A DNA stretch of 64,000 nucleotides from Amycolatopsis sp. FBCC-B4732 (GTDB lineage Bacteria > Actinomycetota > Actinomycetes > Mycobacteriales > Pseudonocardiaceae). The translations under genes were made by a program, and so were the position numbers. The stretch spans positions 5,418,001 to 5,482,000 of the forward strand of contig NZ_CP095376.1 of NCBI RefSeq assembly GCF_023008405.1, in the 5' to 3' direction. Shown here piece by piece: positions 8,957 to 17,422 of this stretch; the first letter of the stretch is position 1, and each line of letters opens with the position of its first letter. The notes beneath the pieces were generated by a model. It was not told the origin of the DNA, searched no databases, and saw only the letters and a program-made list of their open reading frames with translations.

Positions 8957-9027
8957 GAACACCGTGAAGGCCACCGCGGGGAAGCACGAGTTCCTCACGG
9001 TGGCCTTCACGAACGTCCAGGTCAGCC
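8957..9027. repeat. 71-bp palindromic repeat, copy 2
   Basis: Same orientation as copy 1 with 69 of 71 identical positions. The hairpin is conserved except for one arm base (caccgc instead of caccgt). The stop codon of the minus-strand DUF3710 gene (9022-9024) lies in its right end. So each copy overlaps the stop of one of two convergent genes. Confidence 0.85.
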
Positions 9028-9687
9028 CTGTTGCTGCTGGGCCGCGATGTGCTCGGCGACCGCCTCGGGCAGCGTGATGGTCAGCGGGGTGCGGACCGGC
9101 ATCGGGGCGTCGCCGCGGTCGACGATCGTGCGCCGGACGATCTCGCGCAGCACCTCGACGGCCCCCGCGGCCTCCGACTGCGGGCCGGCGATCACGCCGC
9201 GCAGCATCCAGCGGGGCCGGTCGACGCCGACGAACCGCAGCGCGACGTCGCCGACGATGGCCGAGATCTCCAGGCCCCACTTGCCGCGGCCGATGTTGAC
9301 CTTCGCGCCGTCGGCCCGCAGCTGCTCGGCGAGCTCGGTGCTCACCTCGCGCCACAGCCCGCCCGAGCGCGGCGCGGCGTACGCGCTGACCGTGATCTGG
9401 CCCTGCTCGGTGACGACGTGCACGGCGCGCACGCCCCCGGTCTCCGGGTCCATCTCGACCTGGACCTGGGAGCCGTCCGGCACCGGCACCTTCACCGACC
9501 CGAGGTCGATCCGCGGGACGCCGTCGTCGTCGAAGTCCGCGACGTCGAACGGGCCGTCGGAAACGTCCGAAAGCTCCGAGTCCTCGTCGTCGTAGGCTTC
9601 GTCCCCGATCGTGTCGTCGGCATCGGGCGCGGCGTGCCTGCCCGCGGACCCGCCCTCGGTCCGCCGCTTGCGTCCGAAAATCCCCAC
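9022..9687 (-). CDS. DUF3710 domain protein
   Basis: A 221-residue soluble protein. It has an Arg/Lys-rich start (FGRKRRTEGG), a long acidic region to about residue 55, then the conserved DUF3710 core with VPDGSQVQVEMDPETG, SGGLWREVSTELAEQL and VDRPRWMLRGVIAG. Function is unknown; the family is restricted to actinobacteria and sits next to dut (Rv2696c-Rv2697c). The GTG start at 9687 shares its first base with the last base of the dut stop (TAGTG), so the genes are co-translated. Confidence 0.9.
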   Translation of the reverse strand: MGIFGRKRRTEGGSAGRHAAPDADDTIGDEAYDDEDSELSDVSDGPFDVADFDDDGVPRIDLGSVKVPVPDGSQVQVEMDPETGGVRAVHVVTEQGQITVSAYAAPRSGGLWREVSTELAEQLRADGAKVNIGRGKWGLEISAIVGDVALRFVGVDRPRWMLRGVIAGPQSEAAGAVEVLREIVRRTIVDRGDAPMPVRTPLTITLPEAVAEHIAAQQQQG

Positions 9688-10190
9688 TACTTCTCCGTTC
9701 CTTCCCCCGCGCCGGTGCTCGTCGCGAGCGCCGGTGCTCCCAGTGTGGCGTGTCCGCCGGTGGATCCGTAGCCGCCGGCACCCCGTTCGGTGGTGTCGAG
9801 CTCGGCGACCTCGACGAACTCGGCGTGCTCGACCCGCTGCACGACCAGCTGGGCGATGCGGTCGCCGCGCGTGAGCTTCACCGGGTGCACCGGGTCGTGG
9901 TTGATCAGGCAGACCTTGATCTCCCCGCGGTAGCCCGCGTCGATCGTGCCGGGGGTGTTCACCACCGAGAGGCCGACCCGGGCGGCCAGGCCCGACCGCG
10001 GGTGGACGAACCCCGCGTACCCGGGCGGGAGCGCGATCGCGACACCGGTGCCGACCACCCCGCGTTCGCCGGGTTCGAGCACGATATCCGAGGTGGTGAC
10101 GAGATCGGCGCCCGCGTCGCCCGGTCGGGCGTAGGCGGGCAGCGGGACATCCGGGTCGAGCCGGGAGAGGAGTACCTGAACGCTGGACAC
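9687..10190 (-). CDS. dut: Deoxyuridine 5'-triphosphate nucleotidohydrolase
   Basis: Hydrolyses dUTP to dUMP and pyrophosphate, keeping uracil out of DNA and feeding dTMP synthesis. The 167-residue trimeric-type dUTPase shows all five motifs: [38 protein letters not shown] (catalytic Asp), [11 protein letters not shown] and the mobile C-terminal [12 protein letters not shown]. About 20 residues follow motif V, a common actinobacterial tail. It starts at GTG 10190 and is divergent from the DUF3093 gene with only 24 bases between them. Confidence 0.97.
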   Translation of the reverse strand: MSSVQVLLSRLDPDVPLPAYARPGDAGADLVTTSDIVLEPGERGVVGTGVAIALPPGYAGFVHPRSGLAARVGLSVVNTPGTIDAGYRGEIKVCLINHDPVHPVKLTRGDRIAQLVVQRVEHAEFVEVAELDTTERGAGGYGSTGGHATLGAPALATSTGAGEGTEK

Positions 10191-10202
10191 GGGCGGCGAG
10201 AT

Positions 10203-10208
10203 TACTCT
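10203..10208 (+). promoter_or_regulatory. -10 element TACTCT of a probable leaderless promoter
   Basis: TACTCT is followed by six bases and then GTG 10215. The whole dut-DUF3093 divergent gap is 24 bases, so the -35 must lie inside dut. Confidence 0.5.
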
Positions 10209-10214
10209 CTACCC

Positions 10215-10697
10215 GTGGGTGAATCAGCGAAGACGGCCGCTAGCGCCGCGGTCCGGCACTCCGAGCGGCTCTACGTCCCGTGGTGGGGCTGGCCGCTGCC
10301 GGTCCTCGGCGCGATCCTGCTGGCGGCCGAGATCGACATGGGTTACCCGGGGATCCGGGCGTGGCTGCCGTACGTGATCGCGCTGCCGGTCGTCGTGGCG
10401 CTGCTGGTGTCGCTGGGCCGGTCGAAGGTCCGGATCACCGGCGGTGACGAGCCGGAGCTGTGGGTCGGCGACGCCCACCTGCCGCTGCGCTACGCCGGCG
10501 AGGTGGAGATCTTCGACAAGGAAGCCAAGCGCAAGGCGCTCGGGCGCGACGGCGACCCCGCGGCCTACGTGGTGCACCGCGGCTGGGTCGGCCCGGTCGT
10601 GCGGGTCCGCTTGACCGACCCCGAAGACCCGACGCCGTACTGGCTGTTCAGCACCCGGCACCCCGAGCGCGTCGCCGAGCTGCTGAAGAGCGCCTGA
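10215..10697 (+). CDS. DUF3093 family membrane-anchored protein
   Basis: A 160-residue protein with two adjacent hydrophobic helices near residues 25-70 (WWGWPLPVLGAILLAAEI and YVIALPVVVALLV). A soluble PH-like domain follows (LWVGDAHLPLRYAGEVEIFDKEAKRKALG ... PYWLFSTRHPERVAELL), which is the DUF3093 signature. Function is unknown; orthologue position Rv2698. The GTG start is set by the -10 six bases upstream; the long in-frame extension to 9750 only reads dut antisense. A strong terminator follows. Confidence 0.9.
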   Translation: MGESAKTAASAAVRHSERLYVPWWGWPLPVLGAILLAAEIDMGYPGIRAWLPYVIALPVVVALLVSLGRSKVRITGGDEPELWVGDAHLPLRYAGEVEIFDKEAKRKALGRDGDPAAYVVHRGWVGPVVRVRLTDPEDPTPYWLFSTRHPERVAELLKSA

Positions 10698-10726
10698 CCT
10701 CCGCTCCACCCTCCTCGAGACATGGG

Positions 10727-10756
10727 AAGGGGGCCGGCCTGCCGGCCGGCCCCCTT
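10727..10756. terminator. Terminator after DUF3093
   Basis: A perfect 13-bp stem (aagggggccggcc with its complement) has loop tgcc and ends in tt. A second, weaker gagcctc/gaggctc hairpin lies about 15 bases further on. The region separates the convergent DUF3093 and DUF4193 genes. Confidence 0.75.
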
Positions 10757-10850
10757 GTCCCCAGCGCGCTTCGAGCCTCCCCCTTGGTGCCCTCGAGGCT
10801 CTCAGTCGCGTCTGTTCGTCCCCTGAACCCTGTCCGAGATCCCGCGTTCG

Positions 10851-11159
10851 TCAGGCGCAGTCGCGGCAGATCAGGCGTCCACCGCTTTCCTCGGCCAGCC
10901 GGCTGCGGTGGTGCACCAGGAAGCACACGGAGCAGGTGAACTCGTCCGCCTGCTTCGGCACCACCTTCACGGTCATGTCCTCACCGGAAAGCCCGGAAAG
11001 GTCGGCACCCGGCAGCTCGAAGTTCTCGGCGGTCGCGTCCTCGTCGACGTCGACGACGCCGGACTGGTTCTCGTTGCGCCGGGCCTTGAGCTCCTCCAAC
11101 GAGTCTTCGGCCAGCTCGTCGGCTTCGCTGCGGCGCGGAGCGTCGTAGTCGGTAGCCAT
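10851..11159 (-). CDS. DUF4193 small zinc-binding-like protein
   Basis: A 102-residue acidic protein, recognised as DUF4193. The N-terminal half is charged and likely disordered (LAEDSLEELKARRNENQSG). The C-terminus has a four-cysteine arrangement, CSVC near residue 76 and CRDC at the end, consistent with a zinc ribbon. ATG 11159 is preceded by gaggga. Function is unknown. It corresponds to Rv2699c, divergent from cei as here. Confidence 0.9.
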   Translation of the reverse strand: MATDYDAPRRSEADELAEDSLEELKARRNENQSGVVDVDEDATAENFELPGADLSGLSGEDMTVKVVPKQADEFTCSVCFLVHHRSRLAEESGGRLICRDCA

Positions 11160-11638
11160 GTGTCCCTCACCCCTGCGATCAGCTTGTGTAGTCGTTATCC
11201 GGACCCCCGGGTCGCCCCGCGAGTCCGCCGTGCCGCTGGTCAACGTTCCAGGGCCCTCGTTTGTGCCCGACGGCCGAAGTGACCGAGGTCTCTTCTTTTC
11301 GCGCCTCTTCCTGCGGCCGGAGCCCGGGAAGGGTAGCTCACGCCCGCGACGGTTCTGCAACGAGTCAGACATTGCCGGGGATTCGTCACCCGACAGGGGG
11401 AACCCGCAGGTAAGACGCGTTGTCGTCCGTTCGGGTTGCGCGCAGGTGGAGAACCCCACACGCGGCCCGTGTCCGCTTGCCCCGCCCGTCCCGGCCGTGG
11501 TGCGATCGCCGCACGGGGATCGGGTGTTCCACCGGGGTGACCCGGGACGGTGCACGCCGGTCGCAGCGCCTAGGCTGATCGGCCACGACGGTGCCGCGTT
11601 CGCACGGTCGGGTTCGGTGTTCGGGAAGGGACGGGCAG
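11160..11638. other. Gene-free divergent region between DUF4193 and cei
   Basis: These 479 bases hold no credible gene on either strand; the open frames across it lack conserved sequence. It must carry both promoters. TAGGCT at 11571-11576 is the best -10 candidate for cei, and aaggga just before GTG 11639 is its ribosome binding site. No repeat or stable long hairpin is seen. Confidence 0.5.
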
Positions 11639-12322
11639 GTGGCGTCGGGGAACGGCATCGGGGACCGTGGGGCGCGGCCGTATCGCAAGCACAAGCCGCT
11701 GCCGGCGCTGATCGTCATCGCCGTGCTCGCCCTCGGCGCGATCATCGTCTGGATCAACGCGGCGGTCGGCAAGGGCGACGTCGACGAGGCCGTGAAGTGC
11801 GACCCGCCCGCGAGCCCGCCGCCGGGTGTCACGTTCAGCACCCTGCCCCACGCTTCGCTCGACGACCGCGCGCCGGTCCCGCCGGACAAGGTCGCGGTCA
11901 AGGTCCTCAACGCGTCGAGCACGCGCGGCCAGGGCGGCATCGCCACGACGGCGCTGAAGGAGCTGGGCTTCACCGGCACCGGCGAGCCGGGCAACGACCC
12001 CGCGTACGAGGGCCGCGTGGCCAAGTGCCGCGGCCAGATCCGCTTCGGCGAGAACGGCGTCACCGCGGCGCGGACGCTGAGCCTGGTGGTGCCCTGCGCC
12101 GAGCTGGTCCAGGACAACCGCAAGGACGCGAGCGTCGATCTGGTGACGGGCACGCTGTTCGGCGACATCCGGCCGCGCGCGGAGGCCCGGCAGATCCTCA
12201 CGCAGCTGGCGGACTGGTCCAGGACCCACCAGGGCGGCGGCGGCAACGAGCAGTCGGCGGGCGCCAAGGCCCCGGTGATCGACCAGACGCTGCTGGCTTC
12301 CGCCCGCGACGTCGCCTGCTGA
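11639..12322 (+). CDS. cei: Envelope integrity protein Cei (LytR C-terminal domain)
   Basis: Membrane-anchored extracytoplasmic protein needed for envelope integrity in mycobacteria. The 227-residue product has a short basic cytosolic tail (ARPYRKHKPLP), one TM helix near residues 20-40 (ALIVIAVLALGAIIVWI), and an outside LytR_C domain starting at VAVKVLNASSTRGQGGIA. Two pairs of conserved cysteines (KCDPPAS, AKCRGQI, VPCAEL and the terminal VAC) could form disulfides. The call rests on fold, length and the Rv2700 position next to suhB. GTG 11639 has aaggga upstream. Confidence 0.85.
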   Translation: MASGNGIGDRGARPYRKHKPLPALIVIAVLALGAIIVWINAAVGKGDVDEAVKCDPPASPPPGVTFSTLPHASLDDRAPVPPDKVAVKVLNASSTRGQGGIATTALKELGFTGTGEPGNDPAYEGRVAKCRGQIRFGENGVTAARTLSLVVPCAELVQDNRKDASVDLVTGTLFGDIRPRAEARQILTQLADWSRTHQGGGGNEQSAGAKAPVIDQTLLASARDVAC

Positions 12323-12381
12323 GTTCGCTCCCCCGGCGCTCTCCGGGCGGCCTGCGACATCACCTGCCGACCCGGCGGCCG

Positions 12382-12400
12382 CGGGGGGCGCCCCCGTTTT
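12382..12400 (+). terminator. Putative terminator after cei
   Basis: cggggg and cccccg pair around a 3-base loop and are followed by four Ts (12397-12400). The stem is short but all G:C. It lies between convergent cei and suhB. Confidence 0.45.
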
Positions 12401-12446
12401 CCACGCTACCGCCGGCCACCGACAGTTCCGGCTACCCGGCGCCGGC

Positions 12447-13265
12447 TCAGACCTCCGCGGCGCCGCAGCCGGCCAGGAGCTCCCGCAGCGGGTCCGCGAT
12501 CGACGGCGCCGCCGCGTAGGTCGCGTCCGCGCCCAGCTCCGGCACCGACCCCGGGAGCGACACCGCCGCGCCCGCCTCCGCCGCGATCAGCGCGCCCGCC
12601 GCCCAGTCCCACCGGTGCAGGCCGTGCTCCACGTACGCGTCCAGCCAGCCCGCCGCGACCGCGCACAGGTCCAGCGACGCCGCCCCGTTGCGCCGGATGT
12701 CCCGCACCCGCCCCAGCAGCTCCGCCGCGAAGCGCGACTGCCGCGTCCGGCGCTCCGCCGCGTACGCGAAACCGGTCCCGACCAACGTCAGCTCCAGCCG
12801 CGACGGCGCCGACACCGTCAGCCGGCGGCCGTCCAGGTACGCGCCTTGGCCGCGGGCGGCCGTCCAGACGCGGCCGCTCACCGGCTCCACGACCGCGCCC
12901 GCGACCGATTCGCCGCCGACCTGCGCCGCCACCGACACCGCGAACCACGGGAGCCCGTAGAGGAAGTTGACCGTGCCGTCGATCGGGTCGACCACCCAGG
13001 TCACGCCGTCGCCGGCGACGCCGCCGCCCTCCTCGCCCAGCACCTCGTCGTCCGGGCGCAGTGCGGCCAGCCGGGCGCGCACCAGGCGTTCGGACTCGTG
13101 GTCGACCGCGGTCACCACGTCGGTGTCCGCGGACTTGGTGCCCACGGCCACCGAACGACCGTTCGCCATCCCGTCCCAGGCTTCTCGAACCAGCTCGGCG
13201 GCTTCCGTCGCGACCTGCTCCGCGACGCTTTTCAGCAACGACTCGTCAACTCCCACGTCCGCCAT
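12447..13265 (-). CDS. suhB: Inositol-1-monophosphatase family protein SuhB
   Basis: Mg2+-dependent phosphatase that releases inositol from inositol-1-phosphate, supplying phosphatidylinositol and mycothiol precursors. The 272-residue protein has the metal motifs LGEEGGG near residue 73, WVVDPIDGTVNF near 92-103, and WDWAAGALIAAEAG near 217. ATG 13265 gives the normal N-terminus; the open frame continues upstream antisense to ppgK and is not coding. Convergent with cei and divergent from ppgK, as Rv2701c is in M. tuberculosis. Related family members act on fructose bisphosphate or PAP, so substrate is inferred partly from context. Confidence 0.92.
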   Translation of the reverse strand: MADVGVDESLLKSVAEQVATEAAELVREAWDGMANGRSVAVGTKSADTDVVTAVDHESERLVRARLAALRPDDEVLGEEGGGVAGDGVTWVVDPIDGTVNFLYGLPWFAVSVAAQVGGESVAGAVVEPVSGRVWTAARGQGAYLDGRRLTVSAPSRLELTLVGTGFAYAAERRTRQSRFAAELLGRVRDIRRNGAASLDLCAVAAGWLDAYVEHGLHRWDWAAGALIAAEAGAAVSLPGSVPELGADATYAAAPSIADPLRELLAGCGAAEV

Positions 13266-13280
13266 GTCACCACATCCGGT

Positions 13281-13286
13281 TAAAGT
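13281..13286 (+). promoter_or_regulatory. -10 element TAAAGT upstream of ppgK
   Basis: TAAAGT lies in the 64-base gap between the suhB and ppgK start codons, about 44 bases before the preferred ppgK start. A transcript starting near 13293 would carry the gaaggga ribosome site. Confidence 0.35.
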
Positions 13287-13329
13287 CTCCGAGGCAGGCT
13301 TCTGAATCGTGCGAGAAGGGACCACGTCC

Positions 13330-14097
13330 GTGGTGGAGGCGACCCGCCGAGGTTTCGGCATCGACATCGGCGGCAGCGGGATCAAGGGCGCCTTGGTGGA
13401 CCTGGACAAGGGCCGGCTCATCGGCGACCGGATCCGGATCGAGACACCGAAGCCGTCCACGCCGTCGGCGGTGGCGGACGTCGTGCACGACATCGTCACG
13501 CAGGCGGACTGGGACGGCCCGGTCGGCGTGACGCTCCCGGCCGTCGTCAAGAAGGGCGTCGCGCACACAGCGGCCAACATCGACAAGCAGTGGATCGGCA
13601 CCGACGCCGACGCGCTGTTCGCCAAGCGGCTCGGCCGCGGCGTCGACCAGGTCGCGATGCTCAACGACGCCGACGCGGCGGGCATGGCGGAGATCCGCTT
13701 CGGCGACCCGGTCGCGCGCAAGGGCGTCACGGCGCTGCTCACCTTCGGCACCGGCATCGGCAGCGCGGTGTTCCAGGACGGCAAGCTCGTCCCGAACACC
13801 GAGTTCGGTCACCTCGAGATCGACGGGCACGACGCGGAGAAGCGGGCGGCGGCGTCGGTCAAGGACAACGAGGGGCTCTCCTACCCCGAATGGGCCAAGC
13901 GGGTGCACCGTTATCTGACCGTGCTCGAGAACCTGATCTGGCCGGACCTGTTCATCGTCGGCGGCGGGGTCAGCAAGAAGTCCGAGAAATGGGTGCCGCT
14001 GCTGGACATCCGCACTCCGGTGCTGGTGGCGACGCTGCAGAACAACGCCGGGATCGTCGGCGCCGCGGCCGCCGCGGCCGAGGGCATCCAGCACTGA
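13330..14097 (+). CDS. ppgK: Polyphosphate glucokinase
   Basis: Phosphorylates glucose with polyphosphate (or ATP) to give glucose-6-phosphate. It is a ROK-fold sugar kinase with the phosphate loop GIDIGGSGIKG at the N-terminus, catalytic Asp in NDADAAG near residue 113, the second phosphate loop LTFGTGIGSA, and the glucose motif NTEFGHLEIDG. About 255 residues, as in Rv2702. GTG 13330 has gaaggga eight bases upstream; GTG 13309, adding seven residues, is an alternative. It is followed by sigA in the same direction, 196 bases away, and links to the nearby glucan cluster through glucose-6-phosphate. Confidence 0.95.
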   Translation: MVEATRRGFGIDIGGSGIKGALVDLDKGRLIGDRIRIETPKPSTPSAVADVVHDIVTQADWDGPVGVTLPAVVKKGVAHTAANIDKQWIGTDADALFAKRLGRGVDQVAMLNDADAAGMAEIRFGDPVARKGVTALLTFGTGIGSAVFQDGKLVPNTEFGHLEIDGHDAEKRAAASVKDNEGLSYPEWAKRVHRYLTVLENLIWPDLFIVGGGVSKKSEKWVPLLDIRTPVLVATLQNNAGIVGAAAAAAEGIQH

Positions 14098-14167
14098 TCC
14101 GGCTCTGATCAGGTGCTCGCGACGGGGCTGAGGGTGATCGCTTCGCACCGCATGCGCGTACCGTCGT

Positions 14168-14173
14168 TACAAT
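14168..14173 (+). promoter_or_regulatory. sigA: -10 element TACAAT of a sigA promoter
   Basis: TACAAT is a near-consensus -10 about 120 bases upstream of the sigA start. No TTGACA-like -35 is evident at 16-18 bases. A small ctgcgg/ccgcag hairpin lies between it and the gene, in a leader of over 100 bases. No known riboswitch is recognised in the leader. Confidence 0.45.
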
Positions 14174-14293
14174 GGAACACGGCCCACGGCTGCGGAGGGC
14201 AAAACCGCAGGCCGAGGCGTGATCCCCGAATGTGAGGCAGCAATGGCCGCCAGGCCGTTGCTCGTCGTGATCGACCGCTGCGAAAGGGCGTAA

Positions 14294-15694
<1,401 letters not shown>

Positions 15695-15703
15695 GTCGTA
15701 CTC

Positions 15704-15743
15704 ACGGAAGAACCCCGTCACTCCGGTGGCGGGGTTCTTCCGT
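15704..15743. terminator. Terminator after sigA
   Basis: A 14-bp perfect outer stem (acggaagaaccccg with its complement at 15730-15743) extends inward by tcac/gtgg and is followed by a short T-run. It lies between sigA and the convergent secreted-protein gene and probably serves both. Confidence 0.85.
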
Positions 15744-15744
15744 T

Positions 15745-16929
15745 TCAGGCCCGCCCGGTCAGCGCCGTCCACGGGACGTGGACCGTGACGCGCTCGAGCA
15801 GCTGCTCGTTCAGCAGCCACAACTCCCCCGTCGCCGGCCAGTACGACAGGTTCTGGCTGTTCACCGGTGCCTGCCCCGCCAGCCTCGACGTCGACACCCC
15901 GCCGACGCCGCCGTGCAGGCACGAGGGGTGGTCGCCCGCCACCCCGGCGTACTCCGGGCACACTCCCGTCAGCACGAAGTAGCCGCCTCTCGACACCGCG
16001 CCCTGCATGCCCCACACCGGCGACGAAAATCCCTCCGACGCGTGCACCAGCCCATCGGCCGAAGGCACCAGCCGGCCGGTCGCCCGATCGAACGGCCACC
16101 GCAGGATGCGGCCGCCCGACTCGGGTGCGTGTTCCGCCGTCACGAACGTGGAATCCGTGTGGTCGAAGGAAAGCGCCGACAGGCACGGGCGCGCACCCGT
16201 CGCCGTCGTGCAGGCACCGCCGCCCGGGTACCAGTACGCGCCGACCTGTGGCATCGCGTAGTCGTAGTACGCCGCGTGGTACTTGCCGTCCGGGCCGCGG
16301 CCGACTGTGCCCGCGCTCGCGTCGACCTTCCAGAAGTGCGTCGTGTCGAAGACGCGGATCAGGCCGCCGGTGGTCGCCACGTAGAGGAGGTTTCCCGACC
16401 ACGTCATGCCGTGGCCGTGGCCGGTCACGACCGCGAAGTCGGTGTCGGACGTCGGTTCCACCAGCAGGACATGCCGGTAGCCGAGGCCGGTCGCGTCCAC
16501 GAAGGACAGCCGGACCATCGTGTCGCCCGGGGTGTGCCACGACGTCGCCACGACGCGCTTGCCGCCGATCGTGCCGGTCGCCGGGTCGGCGTCGCCGGAG
16601 CCGGTGAAGCCCTGCGGGATCCAGTCGTTGGTCTTGTCGTCGTTCGCGTCCTCCCAGCAGAACCCGGCGGGCTTCAGCGCCGCCGCGAGGTACGTGCCGT
16701 GGCAGAGCGGGCGGGCCTTGCGGTTGGTGTCCGCCAGCAACGCCGTGAGCCCGCGCGGCGGCAGCTGCCGGTCCAGCGCGGTGACGCGCGAGCCGTACGT
16801 GGCGAACGTGTCGCCGGCGGTCAGCCGGAAGCCGTCGACCGACGCCAGGCGCGGGAAGTTCGCGGCGGCCTGCGCCGGCGGCGCCAAGGCGAGCAGCAGC
16901 AGCGTCACGAAGCCGATCAGGAAGCGCAT
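15745..16929 (-). CDS. Secreted protein of unknown function
   Basis: A 394-residue protein with a clean signal peptide (MRFLIGFVTLLLLALAPPAQA, cleavage near AQA-AAN). The mature part repeats short Trp/Gly/Asp-rich strand motifs (VVATSWHTPGDT, LLYVATTGGLIRVFDT, GGRILRWPFDRATGRLV, LWLLNEQLLERV), which suggests a beta-propeller-like fold. Several cysteines (PLCHGTY, GFCWED, GGACTT, RPCLSA, GVCPEY, PSCLHG) could form disulfides outside the cell. I do not recognise the family. A CACGCT hexamer sits six bases before ATG 16929. It follows the single-TM gene by 41 bases at the end of the glucan cluster, so it may be co-transcribed. Confidence 0.75.
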   Translation of the reverse strand: MRFLIGFVTLLLLALAPPAQAAANFPRLASVDGFRLTAGDTFATYGSRVTALDRQLPPRGLTALLADTNRKARPLCHGTYLAAALKPAGFCWEDANDDKTNDWIPQGFTGSGDADPATGTIGGKRVVATSWHTPGDTMVRLSFVDATGLGYRHVLLVEPTSDTDFAVVTGHGHGMTWSGNLLYVATTGGLIRVFDTTHFWKVDASAGTVGRGPDGKYHAAYYDYAMPQVGAYWYPGGGACTTATGARPCLSALSFDHTDSTFVTAEHAPESGGRILRWPFDRATGRLVPSADGLVHASEGFSSPVWGMQGAVSRGGYFVLTGVCPEYAGVAGDHPSCLHGGVGGVSTSRLAGQAPVNSQNLSYWPATGELWLLNEQLLERVTVHVPWTALTGRA

Positions 16930-16970
16930 GCCGGCAGCGTGACCGAGGGCGCGTACACGGGCCGTACAAC

Positions 16971-17360
16971 TCAGGGCACGGCCAGCCCGCGCTCCCGCAG
17001 CGACTGCTCGACGCGCAGCCGCTCGATCTCGCGGTCCATCCCCTCGGGCAGCTCGCCCAGCCGGTGCGGGACGCCGACCTGGCGGCACGCCTGGGTCAGC
17101 AGCTCGTCGTACGCCTGGCGCGTGCCGAACCGCCGGGCGGCGGGCGTGCCGGACGGGTAGTCGGCGAGCAGCCGGTGCACGCGCCGCAGGTCGGCGGCGA
17201 CGCGCTCGATCGGGGGTCCGGCCGGCGCGGGCGCGACCCGCCGCGAGCGGATCCGGTGGATCAAGCGGGGAACGCGCAGCGCGCACCAGAAAAGCACCGT
17301 GGGAGCGATGCAGACCACGGCGAAGAGGATCAGGTTGACGACGACGCCGGAGTCGTCCAT
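16971..17360 (-). CDS. Single-pass membrane protein, unknown
   Basis: A 129-residue protein with one N-terminal TM helix (residues 7-27, VVNLILFAVVCIAPTVLFWC). A basic stretch follows (PRLIHRIRSRR), then a soluble helical domain rich in Arg, Glu and Leu (IERVAADLRRVHRLLADYPSG; DREIERLRVEQSLRERG). It is not a family I can name. It lies 58 bases after glgB, with the hairpin repeat between them. Confidence 0.7.
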   Translation of the reverse strand: MDDSGVVVNLILFAVVCIAPTVLFWCALRVPRLIHRIRSRRVAPAPAGPPIERVAADLRRVHRLLADYPSGTPAARRFGTRQAYDELLTQACRQVGVPHRLGELPEGMDREIERLRVEQSLRERGLAVP

Positions 17361-17370
17361 GCCCCCGATG

Positions 17371-17422
17371 GTAACGCCGGGACGGCACTTTCCCTATGAA
17401 AGTGCCGTCCCGACGGCGTTAC
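17371..17422. repeat. CACTTTC/GAAAGTG palindrome (terminator-like) after glgB
   Basis: Arms 17371-17392 and 17398-17422 pair over 22 bases with one 3-base bulge around loop cctat; the core is gcactttc/gaaagtgc. The glgB stop codon (17419-17421) is in the right arm. The same core recurs at 56000-56045 and three times at 60641-60742, so this is a repeat family as well as a likely terminator. Confidence 0.8.

Noticed and set aside
14174..14293. Riboswitch in the sigA leader
   Set aside because: Only a 6-bp hairpin is visible, and no known motif matches.
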